64,000 nucleotides of DNA, from positions 11,432,199-11,496,198 of the forward strand of contig NC_052621.1 in the NCBI RefSeq assembly GCF_016545825.1, read 5' to 3'. The position numbers were made by a program, and so were the translations under genes. The notes beneath the pieces were generated by a model. That model was not told where the DNA came from and did not search any database. It saw only the letters and a program-made list of their open reading frames with translations. Shown here one piece after another: positions 45,496-57,396 of the stretch (within the stretch, counting starts at the first letter, position 1; every line of letters starts with the position of its first letter). The stretch is from Eucalyptus grandis. Lineage: Eukaryota; Streptophyta; Magnoliopsida; Myrtales; Myrtaceae.

Positions 45496-45526
45496 AAATA
45501 AAAATAAAAGATATTCTAGACAACAT

Positions 45527-46070
45527 CAGCAAAGCAGGAGACGTAGCTTTCCTTTTACAAGTCCTTGTTCGTTTCCAACGTTGGCCTGCAGAATTCAGAG
45601 GGATATTGATCCCATGCTCCATATAAGTATATAATTATTTTGTCTTGGAGGTGAGCGTGAAGCGAAAGGCATTGGTGGTGATACATCTATTTGTTTGGAT
45701 TAAAATTTGAGATTTTCATCCTAGTGCCGCATTTCTTCTCGCCAATTACATCTTTACATATGTGAGATAACAAATTAGATTTTTGTGGTAAGAATTCAGT
45801 AAAGCAGGAGATGTACCTTTCCTATTACAAGTCGTCGTTCGTTTCCGACATTGGCCTGCAGAATTCAGAGGGATATTGATCCCATGCTCCATATAAGTAT
45901 ATAATTATTTTGTCTTGGAGGTGAGCGTGAAGCAAAAGGCACTGGTGGCGGTACATCTATTTGTTTGGATTAAAATTCGTGGGATTTTCATCCTAGTGCC
46001 GCATGTCTTCTCGCCAATTACATCTTTACATATGTGAGATAGCAAATTAATTTTTTTGTGGTAAGAATTC
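45527..46070. repeat. Local 270-bp tandem duplication
   Basis: The sequence from AGCAAAGCAGGAGACGTAGC to GGTAAGAATTCA repeats once more from about 45797, with a few differences (TTCCTATTACAAGTCGTCG). Sister monomers have it once. Confidence 0.75.
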
Positions 46071-47011
46071 ATGTATAATACTTTTGTGAGATTGAGAAAT
46101 TATTTCGCGAGAAATTCTGGAGCTAAACACTGCGTGCGTTATTTGGTGTAATTATAGCTTGGGGCAATATTGAAGGTGCTTGAGTGACTCAAGTGTGATT
46201 GTAATCTAAGTAGCACCAAACCGACACAATGTTTATAAAAACATAGAGAATTCTAACATATTAGGAATGTTATGATTGTATATTAATGTACATTTATATA
46301 TAATAAATTATCATTTTTATGATTATTTTAATCAAATTAATTTGATTCAAATTCATAAATAAATAAATAATAAGAAAGAGCCTAAAATGAATTTACACTA
46401 AAAATATTAATTCGCCATTTGTTAATATCATTCCTTATTTTAATTTGACAAATTCAACTTCATTCCAATAATCCATAAAATTATAGCAAAGTGACATGCG
46501 ATGATTTGTAAATCCCGTTAAAAGATATCTCAAGTTTAAGCCCGTAAACGAAAGTCCTAACATGAATCGTAAAGAACCGCTGGGTCAATTTTTGAGATGC
46601 ACTTCGGACAAGGTTCAAACTTCAATTTCAGTAACTCTAGGATATGGGATATCCCGTTGGATCATCGAAGGAAACTACAGGAGGAAAGTTCATATGATGA
46701 CTTTTGAATATAAAAGTAAAAGATATTCTGGACAACATCAGCAAAGCAAGAGACGTGGCTTTCCTTTAACATGTTGTTGTCAGTTTCCAACGTTGGCCTG
46801 TAGAAATCAGAGGGATATTGATTTCATGCTCCATATAGATATATAATTATCCTGTCTTCCTTTTACAAGTTGTTGTCGATTTCCAACGTTGGCATGCAGA
46901 AATCAGAGGGACATTGATTCCATGCTTTCTATAAATACATAATTATGTTGTCTTGGAGGTGAGCGTGAACTAGAAGGCATTAATGACGGCACATCTATTT
47001 CTTTGGATTAA

Positions 47012-47398
47012 GGCTCCGTTTGTTTCGCAGAAAATAATTTCCAAAAAAACGTTTTCTGGATATTCCAGCATGCATGGCTGGATAGGTAACAAGTGAACGA
47101 ATTCCTTACAATATCATGTAAAACAGATGTCATACTAAGGCTCCGTTCGTTTCTCGAAAATTATTTTCCGTGAAAATGTTTTCCGGATTTTCTGGCATGC
47201 ATGGCTGGACAAGTATCAAGTGAACGAATTCCTTACAATATCATGTAAAACAGATGTCATACTAAGGCTCCCTTCGTTTTTCGAAAATTATTTTACGCGA
47301 AAACGTCTTTCGTTCACTTGTTACCTATCAAGCCATGCATGCCGAAAAGTCCGGAAAACGTTTTCTTGAAAATTATTTTCCGTGAAATGAACGGAGCC
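47012..47398. mobile_element. Tourist-like MITE built of 127-bp tandem arms
   Basis: Terminal inverted repeats GGCTCCGTTTGTTTC and GAAATGAACGGAGCC are flanked by TAA on both sides (47009-47011, 47399-47401), the 3-bp target preference of PIF/Harbinger elements. GGCTCC starts recur at 47012, 47139 and 47266, exactly 127 bp apart, each preceded by TAA. The third unit folds back on the first (GGTAACAAGTGAACG versus CGTTCACTTGTTACC). Sister monomers show the unfilled site GGATTAAAATTCG. Confidence 0.8.
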
Positions 47399-47627
47399 TA
47401 AAATTCGCTGAGATTTTCATTCTAGTGCCGCATATCTTCTCATTAATTGTTGCCACTGCCGCCTCTGAAGACGGCCCTTGTGAGTCATGTGCTTCTCTCT
47501 TCATTGGTTTTCCCCACTCTCTCTCTCTCTCTCTTCTTGCTCTTCACTCCACTTTCTCTCTCTTGAAGCAAAAGACAATATAATATTGCATGAAATATCT
47601 CTCTCTCTACACGAGAGTTGTTGACAC

Positions 47628-48404
47628 CCAAAATTATCTCTAGTATCACGTGCTAGCCACAAGGGGATAATTGGAGTCAAACGCCCCGTTTTTCTCATGA
47701 AGTTTGGGATAGCCAACATTCGTGAAGGGGATTTGAGCTTGGTGTCAATGGAATTCTAGACACAAGTTTAAGAGTCGACGGCAGGGGAATTATTTGGGAT
47801 AAGTACACTAATTGTGCCATAAGTTGTGTACAGTGCTCACTTTGGTGCCAAAAGTTTCCGCCGGATCACTTAAGTGCCAAATCGGAGAAAAAACGATCAC
47901 TTTGGTGCCACCGGCGAGAAATTCCGGCCAAAATGATTACATGGCATTTTTATTTAAAAAAAAAAGTTGCTCGGCTTTTAAACGACGTCATTTTCCATCC
48001 TCTTCAAGAAACGACGTCGTTTTGCTCTTATACGTGGACACCCTCGCAAAAATGACGCCGTTTAGCTCGTACATGGGTTGAAATTAGGGTTAGGGTTTCT
48101 TCCTCGCTACTCGGCCACCGTTGTTGGCCCGCTAATGCTCGGTCACCGTCGCTCGGCCACCATTGTAGATGCTCGACCAAGTGAGCGAGGAGAGAATGAG
48201 ATTGTTGCTTAAACAAAAAAATGACAGAAAGAATAGGAGGCGAGGGCGGAGGAGGAGGAGGAAGAAGAGGGGTTGAAGGTGCCGCAACCGGTGCGCCGCC
48301 GCTGGTGCCGTTGTTGGTGCTGCTACTGGTGCGCTGCTGGTGTTGCTGCTGGTGCCGTTCGCTGCTGGTGTCGCTCTTCAAGGAAGAAGATGATGTGCCT
48401 CCTT

Positions 48405-48443
<39 letters not shown>

Positions 48444-49535
48444 GGGGATTTAGGGTTTCGATTTTGGGGAAAGAAGCCAAACGACGTCGTTTTTGTGGTT
48501 TAGATGCTGATTGTGCTTTCTGGCAAGCCACGTTAGCCTAAAAAATTAATAAAAAAAACGCCATGTCAGATTTCCAGCCGATTAGATCGGCGTTGGCACC
48601 AAAGTGAGCGTTTTTCAAATTTTTTGGCACTTAAGTGATCCGACGGAAACTTTTGGCATCAAAGTGAGCGCCGTACACAACTTATGGCACCATTAGTATA
48701 CTTATCCCAAATTATTTACCACGTGCTAGGCTATAAGAATATTGCATCATATTTGGAGTTCAAGTAAAATTAGCATTGGAATCTAGGCGAGAGAAATTGC
48801 AGCACGAAGTGTGCGTAAAAATAGGGAGTCATTATTTACTTGATGAGCAAGTTGTGCGAGCATCGTCGACAAGTCAAGAAGCAATTGCTTATAGATAAGG
48901 GTGCCAAGAAGAAATGGAAAACGTGGAGAATGCAAGGAGTAACGTCCAAAGAGAAGTAATCGACTAATAGCTACTCATCCACCTTATAAATACCTCAACT
49001 GGTCCAATGAGAAGCCCCCTAACAACACAACAACTATCTTTATTTTATTGTATTTTAGCTATAGTTTTTCAAGATTTATTTGTTGATTAAATTCTGACAT
49101 GTATCTCTATCTAGTTTAGTATCGTTGATTAAATTCCAATGTTGTTCTACAAGCCCAACATTGTTGATTAAATTCCGATGTTGTGTTTCCTATCCAAGAC
49201 TATTATTATCAATTAGATTCCAGCTTTATGCTTAAAACAAGCTGTATCATAGATTAAATTCCGGCATAGATAGGCTATTTAGTTACAATGTGTAGATTAC
49301 ATCATCTATTAGATTCCGGTGTGATTTGTGCTTGGAAGTAGTTAGTCTTTGAGCTATCCAAGTATCAATTGTTAGAGCCATATATACAAATTGAGAGAAA
49401 AATTTCCCCTTACATTTGACATTCTTTGTTCAAGCTTAACGTAGAACCTGAGTCTCCTATAATAAAACCAAAATGCAACGTTTGATAGAAGATTTTTCAT
49501 GAGAATCAAAACCGGTGAAACATCTTTTTTGCACA
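47628..49535 (+). repeat. 5' LTR of a Ty3/gypsy element, split by a foldback element
   Basis: Starts TGTTGACACCCAAAATTATC and ends near TTTTTTGCA, before CACCTGGTGGGACC, a plausible primer region. Excluding the 913-bp insertion at 47796-48708 it is about 1 kb. It contains five phrases of the form TTGATTAAATTCCGATGTTG at 49080-49320. The right tip is inferred. Confidence 0.55.
47796..48708. mobile_element. Mutator-like foldback element (913 bp)
   Basis: Terminal arms GGGATAAGTACACTAATTG and CATTAGTATACTTATCCC continue as inverted repeats for about 90 bp (GGATCACTTAAGTGCC versus GGCACTTAAGTGATCC). Flanks GAATTATTT (47787-47795) and AAATTATTT (48709-48717) are a 9-bp target duplication with one mismatch. 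The core has a (CT)n tract at 48409-48438 and GC-rich sequence with no transposase; ORFs there are low-complexity artefacts. Confidence 0.85.
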
Positions 49536-50864
49536 CCTGGTGGGACCATTTGCGTTGAGTCGAGAGAGTGTTATGCCACGAATCCGAAGTTGAATCAACT
49601 TGAATAGCGCCACTAATGAGCAAATACGAATGGCTGAGAACAATGCACGAGCTAAATCATCATCGATCCAGCCTCCTCATAACGAAACAACAAGTCAAAT
49701 CAAAGAGAGCGGTGCTAATGTTTCGAGGCAACGTGTGGAAGAATGAAGATAGGCGGACCTCATGCCAGTCATGCTCATTACTATGAGGCAAACAATTGAA
49801 GAAACTCAAAATGAGTTTGCAGATCATATGGTTAGATGAATGACGAACATCTTTAGGCCTTTAATCATCAATTCTTATCACAAATGTGCCCAATGATAGC
49901 ATGGAGTCTCAACAAGACCAGCTCAGCCTCAAATAGAGCTAGTCCTAATTTCAACTAGGGTACGTTTCTGTATTGTTAGCTTTTCAAGTAATATTGGGTA
50001 ATGCAGGACAAGTTGTGTTGACTTAGCCCCCTTTTAGGATCTTGCAAAGGGGAGAAGTTCTGGCGGCTGTGCGGGCTAATGGGTATGTTAATTAATATTT
50101 CCCTACCAATGCTGACTGGGGTCCTATAGTGTTTGTTCCACCAATGACTCAACATAATACATCACTTGAGAATGTTGTTAGGGTAGATTTAACTCAACCA
50201 AATCTCATTTTTGTACCTCAGATGAATGTGTTGCAGTCACAATGAAGGTCCTGGGAGTTGTGATGACTCTAACCAGGGGGCACGGCCAATTCCAGTAGCT
50301 GAACATCCAATAGACGCCCCTAATGGAGGCTCTTAATGTTCAGTAGTAAGTTCCTAATATCTAGCCCCACATATCTCCAAATGCTCAATCTCAAATGTTG
50401 CAACGACCTTTAACTCTTGCCCATTTGAATATCCCCAACCCACATATGAACCCAACATTTGTAGTCCAATAACAACTTTAGCCTTATGGAAGTCAACAGA
50501 AATACCATCAAGCTCCTCAACAAAATGCAAATTTAGCATTGCAGCTTAATTATGTTGTGCAACAAGTCCCAGGGTTTCCTCATATGGCTCCAATTCAAAA
50601 TCAGCCAATAGTTGATCCATTATTAAGGGGATACAACAATGATATTGCGTGCTTGGATAAAATTTATAGAAATCCATACCTAGATTAGATTGATACCATA
50701 CCATGCCCTAGGGGTTTTATAATACCTGAGTTTACTCTGTTTACCGGTGAAGAGGATTAGTTGACTTTTGAGCATGTTAATCATTTCTTAGCACAATGCG
50801 AAGATGCAACACATGTAGATCATTGGAAGTTAAGGTAATTCCCTTTATCATTATAAAAAATGAG
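49536..50864 (+). pseudogene. Ty3/gypsy 5' leader and gag, truncated
   Basis: After the LTR and primer region, a long decayed leader is followed by gag text: CPRGFIIPEFTLFTGEED (50704-50757), then a TAG, then LTFEHVNHFLAQCEDATHVD (50762-50821) and HWKLR. This is the conserved gag block of plant gypsy elements. It is cut off at about 50864 by a foldback fragment. Confidence 0.65.
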
Positions 50865-51264
50865 TGTCGAACACCAGGAGTGCCAAAACTTGGCATAAAG
50901 GGACATTTAAGTGCCAAAATCGGAGCAAAATGGATCACTTAAGTGCCAACGATGAGAAAATCTGGCCAAAATACTGACGTGGCGATTTTTCGAAGAAGTA
51001 AGTGTAAAATGGAGTCATTTTGTACGCTGATGTGACTAGACAATGCAAAATTGACGTCATTTTGCTGCTAGCGTGGTAAAAAATTAATTAAATTAAATTA
51101 AAAACTAAATTTATTTAAATCATTTTAAAATACAAATACAATTTAAAAAAAAAAAAAACCAAGGGAGGAAGAAGATGGCTGAGAGTTGAGCCCTCGTCTC
51201 CACCGCTTCCCCGCCGCTCTTTGGAAGAGTCGGCGACCTTGGCCGATTGGCGGTGAGGTCCTAA
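50865..51264. repeat. Left half of a Mutator-like foldback element
   Basis: GAGTGCCAAAACTTGGC, ATCACTTAAGTGCCAACG and a GC-rich core with CGACCTTGGCCGATTGG match the element at 42246-43114. The right arm is absent; copia sequence follows. Confidence 0.65.
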
Positions 51265-51289
51265 GTAATTCAATATATATACTAAAAGG

Positions 51290-52240
51290 TTAGTGGGAGG
51301 AGATTTATTTTTCTCATACTCTATGTACATGATATTTTGTTTACAAGTAGTGACCTTGAGGCATCTGTAAGAATTGTTCTCGCTATATATATTAGATTTA
51401 TCTCAAATGACATTTGCTAATCATATTTTGAAAATATTCAATATACATCACTGCAAGTCAAGAATTGCTCATGTCTTAAGGGTGATGGACCGAATCCATT
51501 ACATTATCATTATTTAGATATTGAGAAAATCTAGTTAAAAGTGTACCTTGTATCAATGTACTTAAAAATATAATATATGCTCAAATTTGCACTAGACTAA
51601 ATATCACATTTGCGACAAGACTTGTAGGCAGAGATACAAGTTAAAGTCGAGACACAATCATTGGGTTACTGCTAATAAGTCTTCTTGAGATATATATATA
51701 AAAAAAAAAGGACAGAAGACTACGTGCTGATTTACACTATATGCTAATTTACATACATGTTCAAGTCTTGCAGCTAGTAGGGTATTAGATGTAAACTTTT
51801 CTAGCTGTTAGGATGACATGAGATCAATAACGAAATGCATATTTATGTTAGCAGGAAGTGCGATAAATAAAATTCTATGTCATCTTCTACTATATAAGTA
51901 GAGTTTGTAACATTCTTTTTGGCTATTACTTAAGCTATTAGACTCCGGAACCTCATTAAGGAGTTGACCATATTTAATTTTATGGATAGACCCATACAAT
52001 TATATTGAGATAAATTTGTATTGTTATTTAATAACAACAGAAGTTTCAATAGGTCTAAATATTTTACAGTCAATTTTTTGACCATAAAGAAACGGTATAA
52101 AAAGGTGACATTATAATATAACATATTTCCACAGATGATATAGTTGCAAATACACTAACTAAAGGACTTCACTCTTCCGTTCTTGAACAACATGTCATTA
52201 ATATGTGTTGCTTTTTAGGGTTTTGGAGTTAAGCAAAAAG
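51290..52240 (+). pseudogene. Copia RT end and RNase H remnant, + strand
   Basis: Frame-corrected text reads LILYVHDILFTSSDLEA (51329-51379), a decayed YVDD box with H for D, then YAQICTRLNITFATRLVGRD (51577-51636), AITXAIRLRNLIKEL (51923-51968), MDRPIQLY and finally DDIVANTLTKGLHSSVLEQH (52136-52195). These are the RT tail and RNase H of a copia element. Stops are frequent, so it is an old fragment, opposite in orientation to the copia element to its right. Confidence 0.65.
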
Positions 52241-52529
52241 AAACCGACTGTATATAAGACAATCGAAAGGAGGGGATACCAAACGTCGTAATGGAAAGTG
52301 AAAAGATGCCTTAAAAAAATAACTACCTTTTTCGAAAAATGGTCATTTCAAAATAACTCATTTTTCAAAAGGAAACGTTGCAATAATCACGTCAATTAAA
52401 GATAGCGGTTGAGATAACAATAATCAAACACGGTTGATGAACGTACCTTTTCAAGATGAGATTAGAGAGAGAATAACTTACAGTCAAAGTCTTGCAGTCA
52501 AAGTCTTATTTGTCGGAGTCTGAGAGTTT
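52241..52529 (-). other. Non-coding stretch 3' of the copia polyprotein
   Basis: No gene. It holds repeats of CAGTCAAAGTCTT and a (T)AAAAAAATAACTACC stretch. It should contain the polypurine tract and 3' LTR of the copia element to the right, but no LTR tip matching 57397 is seen. Confidence 0.5.
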
Positions 52530-53227
52530 CTAGACTTTAACTTCTTCAAACCTCAAAATGTTGAGTCTGGAACGGATAATTTCAAATTGATTTTTCTCCA
52601 AAGGCTTTGTAAATATATCTGCCAGTTGGTTCTTTGAGTCAACAAACTGAATCGTAATTTTTTCATTTTGAACATGATCTCTAATGAAGTGATGTCGAAT
52701 CTCTATATGCTTTGCTCTTGAGTGAAGAATTGGATTTTTGGTGAGATTGATTGCGCTGGTGTTGTCACATTTAATCTCCGTGCATGAATCTTCAATTCCA
52801 AAGTCTCTTAGCTGTTGTTTTATCCATAGAATTTGTGAACAACAACTTCCGAGAGCTACATACTCCGCTTCTGCTGTAGAGAGAGCTACTGTACTTTGCT
52901 TCCTTGAAAACCAAGACACACATCCCGTCTCCAAGTAGTTGGCAGTGTACCTGAGGTGCTCTTTCTATCGACTCTACATCCGGCTAAGTCTGCATCTGAG
53001 TATCCAAGAAGAGTAAAGTCTCCCATTTTAGGATACCAGAGACCAAAGCTTGAAGTTGATGCAATATATTTGATAATACGCTTTGCAGCATTTAAATGAG
53101 ATTCTTTAGGGTCTACTTGAAATCTGGCACAAATGCAAACACTAAACAAAATGTCAGGTCTAGAAGCAGTAAGATAAAGAAGTGAATCGATGATACTCCT
53201 GTATAACTTTTGGTCGACTTTCTTTCC
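52530..53227 (-). pseudogene. Copia RNase H domain
   Basis: Reads VSWFSRKQSTVALSTAEAEY at 52855-52915, then IKCDNTSAINLTKNPILHSR and DIFTKPLEKNQFEIIRSRLN, ending in a stop at 52530-52532. The catalytic acidic residues lie in SDADLAG (52978-52998), STAEAEY and KCDNTSA. A frameshift near 52935 separates SDADLAGCRVDRKSTSGT from the rest, and a TGA at 53228-53230 separates it from RT. Confidence 0.85.
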
Positions 53228-54248
53228 TCATTCATCTTTGTCTATCTTCAAGGAACTTGACATTGGTATATCAGCCTTTTTGCAATTGTCCAGTCCAAAC
53301 TTTTTAACAAGATCATTAGCATATTTTTCTTGATGAATAAAAGTTCCTTCCTTTAGTTGTTTCACTTGAAGTCCAAGAAAGAAGGTTAACTCACCCGTCA
53401 TGCTCATTTCAAATTCATCCCGCATAGTCTTAGAGAATTTCTTGCCTGAGACTTTCATTAGAGGATCCAAAAATAATATCATCGACATATATTTGAACAA
53501 GCAAAAAACTCTTGCTTTCTCTTTTAATAAAAAGAGTAGTGTCTACTTTACCTTTAACAAAACCATTTTCAATTAAAAACTTACTCAGTCTGTCGTACCA
53601 AGCTCGAGGTGCTTGTTTTAAGCCATATAAGGCTTTTTTGAGTCTGAATACCGAGTTTGGTTTCCTTGGGTCTTCAAACCCAGGTGGTTGTTCCACATAG
53701 ACTTCCTCATGGATGAATCCATTTAGGAAGACACTTTTGACATCAATTTGGAATAACCTGAAATTCTTATAACAAGCAAAAGCAAGTAATAATCGAATTG
53801 CTTCTAACCTTGCTACTGGTGCGTAAGTCTCGTCATAGTCTATCCCATCTTCTTGTGTGTATCCCTTGGCCATGAGTCTTGCCTTGTTTCTTATGACTTT
53901 TCCTTTCTCGTCCATCTTGTTCCTGAAAACCCATTTAGCTCCAATAACATACTTACCTTTCAGTTTAGGAGTCAATTCCCAGACATCATTAATACTGAAT
54001 TGCCTGAGCTCTTCTTGCATAGCTTCAATCCAGCTTTCATCAGATAAAGCTTCTTCTATGCTTTTGGGTTCTATTTCAGAAATAAGAGCCACAGCACTAG
54101 ACTCTTCGCGCCTTTTGGATCTTGTGCGAATTCCTTCATTGATGTCGCCAATAATAAGATCTTTGGGATGACTGGACTTATGTTTCCAGTTGCTGGTTAA
54201 TTTGTCGGATTGATGGTCACTTCCTTCACTTGAATCTTCAATAGTCAC
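53228..54248 (-). pseudogene. Copia reverse transcriptase
   Basis: Reads KWVFRNKMDEKGKVIRNKAR, then LFQIDVKSVFLNGFIHEEVY, ALYGLKQAPRAWYDRL and VQIYVDDIIFGSSNES, with the YVDD active site intact. A 1-bp insertion near 53450 shifts the frame to MRDEFEMSMTGELTFFLGLQ and KYANDLVKKFGLDNCKKADI. The segment then meets a TGA. Two point lesions would explain all of it. Confidence 0.9.
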
Positions 54249-54488
54249 TTGTTGCTAGTCCTTCAAAGTCTGAGCTATTTCCTGAGATTTAGACTTTGTA
54301 GAGTCTGGAGCAGGTTCAGATTCTTCAATATGAGTCTGAATGGATTCATTTTGCATAGAATCTTGGAATTTAACATTCATTGATTCTTCCATTGTTTGAG
54401 TCTTCTTGTTGTAGGCTTTGTACGCTTTGCTTGTGGTTGAATATCCAAGGAAGATGCCTTCATCTGACTTTTCTTCAAACTTACCAAC

Positions 54489-55290
54489 TCAATCATTTGC
54501 ATTTTTCAGTATAAAACATTTGTATCCGAATACATGAAAATATGAAACAATAGGCTTCTTTTCTTTGAATAGTTCATAGGGGGTTTTTTCCAGAATAGGT
54601 CTTAGAAAAACTCTATTAATAATATAACATGCTGTAAAAGTTGCTTCAGCCCAAAAACGTGAAGAGATATTGCTTTCTATTAAAAGAGTTCTAGCCATTT
54701 CTTGAAGAGATCTATTATTCATTTCCACAACTCCGTTTTGCTCTAGAGTATATGGAGAGGAGAACAAGTGCTGAAAGCCAGATTCATCACAAAATTTTGT
54801 AAAATCTTGATTTTCAAAATCACCTCCATGGTCTGTTCTTATACTTGAAATAACATAGCCCTTTTCATTTTGAACCTTTTTAGCAAATTTTTTAAAGTAA
54901 GAGAAAGTTTCAGACTTACTTGCCAAGAAATATACCCAAGTAAATCGTGAGTAGTCATCCACAATTACTAGGCAGTATTTCTTACCTCAAATGCTTTGTG
55001 TTTTGGTTGGTCCAAAAAGATCCATATGTAGAAGCTGCAGTACACGGTTAGTGGAAACTTGATTTATTGATTTAAAGGAATTTCTTACATGTTTTCCCAA
55101 TATACATGGTGTACATAGATTAGACTTTTGGTATGATAAAATGGGTAGACCATGAACAAGCTTCTTTGCTGAAATTTTGGCTATCTGCTTCATATTGATA
55201 TGCCCAAGCTTTACGTGCCATAAGTTTGCTTCGTCTTGGATTGAGATTAGACATTGCGATTCATCTGATTTCACATCCAAGAGGTAGATA
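54489..55290 (-). pseudogene. Copia integrase
   Basis: The zinc-binding part reads LWHVKLGHINMKQIAK, then NLCTPCILGKH (HHCC, 55100-55225). The core reads MDDYSRFTWVYFLASKSETF, IRTDHGGDFEN and PYTLEQNGVVEMNNR, holding the D,D,E residues. A stop near 54984 separates the two parts, and another lies at 54486-54488. The region 54249-54480 is the variable linker to RT. Confidence 0.85.
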
Positions 55291-55559
55291 TTTCCATGTT
55301 TCGACCCATGAATGACTGAGTAAAATCTTTACTAATTCCTGAACATATTCCCTCTTGAAAGTTGATTTTGAAACCAGTATCATATAGTTGACTAATACTG
55401 AGCAAATTGTAATTAAGTCATTCCACTAAGGAAACATTGCTGATTGTGAGGTTTCCAATCTTTACAGTTCCAAATCCCACAATTTTTCCTTTGTTGTTTC
55501 CTCCAAAAGAGACTTTTCCACCATTTACTCGAACAAGCTTTATGAAGTAATTTGAGTCT

Positions 55560-57345
55560 CCTGTCATGTGTCTTGAGCATCCACTATCCAGGATACCATT
55601 TTACCTTTTTCTTGATAGTGACCTGCATTTAAAAAAACTCAAACCTTTTTTGGTACCCATATTTTCTTGGGTCCATTGGTGTTAGTATGATATGCGGTTT
55701 TTGCCCATACCTTTTTAACAGGTTTCCAAATCATAGGACATTCTTTTTCAAAATGATCTGCACTATTGCATTTTGAGCATCTGAGAGCATTGCGACCTAC
55801 TGGTTTTACAAAGATCCTTTTAAAATGATTTTTGTAACCATCTCTTGTGGGTCTTTGTTTGATTCTTTCATTCACTTTAGGAAAATCAATTAAAGGAATG
55901 GTTTCAGCAGTCATTCCCAAACCAGATTTATTGAAATAAGGTCTTTGAACAGAGAGAATTTTTCCGCTTTCTCGGATCCTATAGAAAATCTTTTGGAAAT
56001 ATTTGAGATATCACTTTTCAAGAATGCATTTTCTTTTAAAAGATTATCTTCACTTTCTTTAAGAGAATAAACATTTTTGTCTAAACATTTCACTTTTCCA
56101 TTCAAAATATTTTCCTATTGTTTTGGAGCAGAATTTTCCTTCTTGAGTTCGGAAATTCTTTTAAGAGAAGTCTTAAGACTAAAACACAATTCATCAATGT
56201 ATTTTGAAACTTTAATAGGGATTTTGAAGTTACTTACCTCAATTTCGCTTCGAATCTGAATCTGTCTTGGAGTTTGAATCTGAATCCGATTGTGCCATTA
56301 GACATATATTGGCATAATCATCATCACTTTCTTCACACTCGTATCACTCCAGGTTTCGCTTTAAGAGCCTTTCGATACTTTTCAGTTTTCCTTTCTTCTT
56401 CCTCGAAGAGGACGTTGGATCCGATGTGTCCCTTTTTCTTACATTCAAAGCGAGACTACATCTTTGTTTGATTCATCATCCTCAACAAACTTAGTATGTT
56501 GCTTTTGAAAACTTTGTTTCTTTGGATTGAATCTTCTTCCTTTTCTTCAACTTTCTGAATCTTCTTATCATGAGAGCAAGCTCCTCATCATCCATATCGT
56601 CTTCGAATCGTAACATCGTAATCATCATTAGATTTTAATGCAATGGATTTCTTACCTTTAGGGTCTTCGTCTTCATTGATTCGTTCCACTTCATAAGACA
56701 AGAGTCCCGACCAACTCATCAACGAGATAGTGGCATGATTCTTTGGGTCTCTCGATTGAGGTCTTTATGTGATTCCAATCCTTGGAGAGTCCACGCAGAG
56801 CTTGTTTACCTTCATGGGATCAGAAATTGGTTGACCTTGATTTTCAAGACCATTCACGATTTCTGTAAAACGACTAGACATATCAGTTATAGATTCTCCT
56901 GATTTCATTTTGAAGGATTCATATTGACTGAGGAGAATGTTGATTCTAGTCTCTTTCACTCGATCGGTTCCTTTATAGGTAATAAGTAATCTATCCCAGA
57001 CTTCTTTAGCTGTAACACAAGAAGATATTCTGTTATATTCAGTAGGAGATAAAGCACAATATAAAGAATAAATTGCTTTTGCATCAAGAGCTTGTCTCTT
57101 GATTATCTCTTCCTGAGTCATTTCGCTAGACTCAACAGTATCTTTTCCTCTTTCTGAGACAGATGCAGCTTTAGGAATGATTCATTTTTCTACAACGTCC
57201 CATTCCAGAGGATCCTTTGATCTTAGGAACGCCTTCATCTTGTTTTTTCATATGTTGTAATCCTTTCCATCAAAGTAAGGCGGTCTGGTATTGCTTTGCC
57301 CTTCTACCAGCCCTGGAGCCAACATACTAGCCATGGATCTTTAAC
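55560..57345 (-). pseudogene. Copia gag with zinc knuckle
   Basis: Starts near 57334 as MASMLAPGLVEGQSNTRPPY. 56765-57121 reads RQALDAKAIYSLYCALSPTE and EVWDRLLITYKGTDRVKETR, the UBN2-type copia gag. A zinc knuckle CSKCNSADHFEKEC (C-x2-C-x4-H-x4-C) lies at 55741-55782. The middle (55911-56740) carries lysine-rich coiled-coil text with several frame changes. The protease active site is not clearly readable. Confidence 0.8.
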
Positions 57346-57396
57346 TCTGAAGTAAAACACTTCAAACAAAGTGAGTACACATGCTCTGATACCAAT

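Larger units (their letters stand above)
44060..47480. repeat. Tandem ~0.95-kb monomers with insertions, copy 3 second part
   Basis: Monomer starts (AAGTGACATG- or AGATGTGACGATTAG-like) are seen near 44396 and 46489. Between them lie a 943-bp foldback element and a local 270-bp duplication. Shared phrases include GGAGGTGAGCGTGAAGC, ATTTGTTTGGATTAAAATT and TATGTGAGATAGCAAATTA. No gene is supported. Confidence 0.65.

Noticed and set aside
48028..48541. Opposed ORFs of 167 and 106 codons
   Set aside because: They lie in the core of a foldback element over a (CT)n tract; the text is low complexity.
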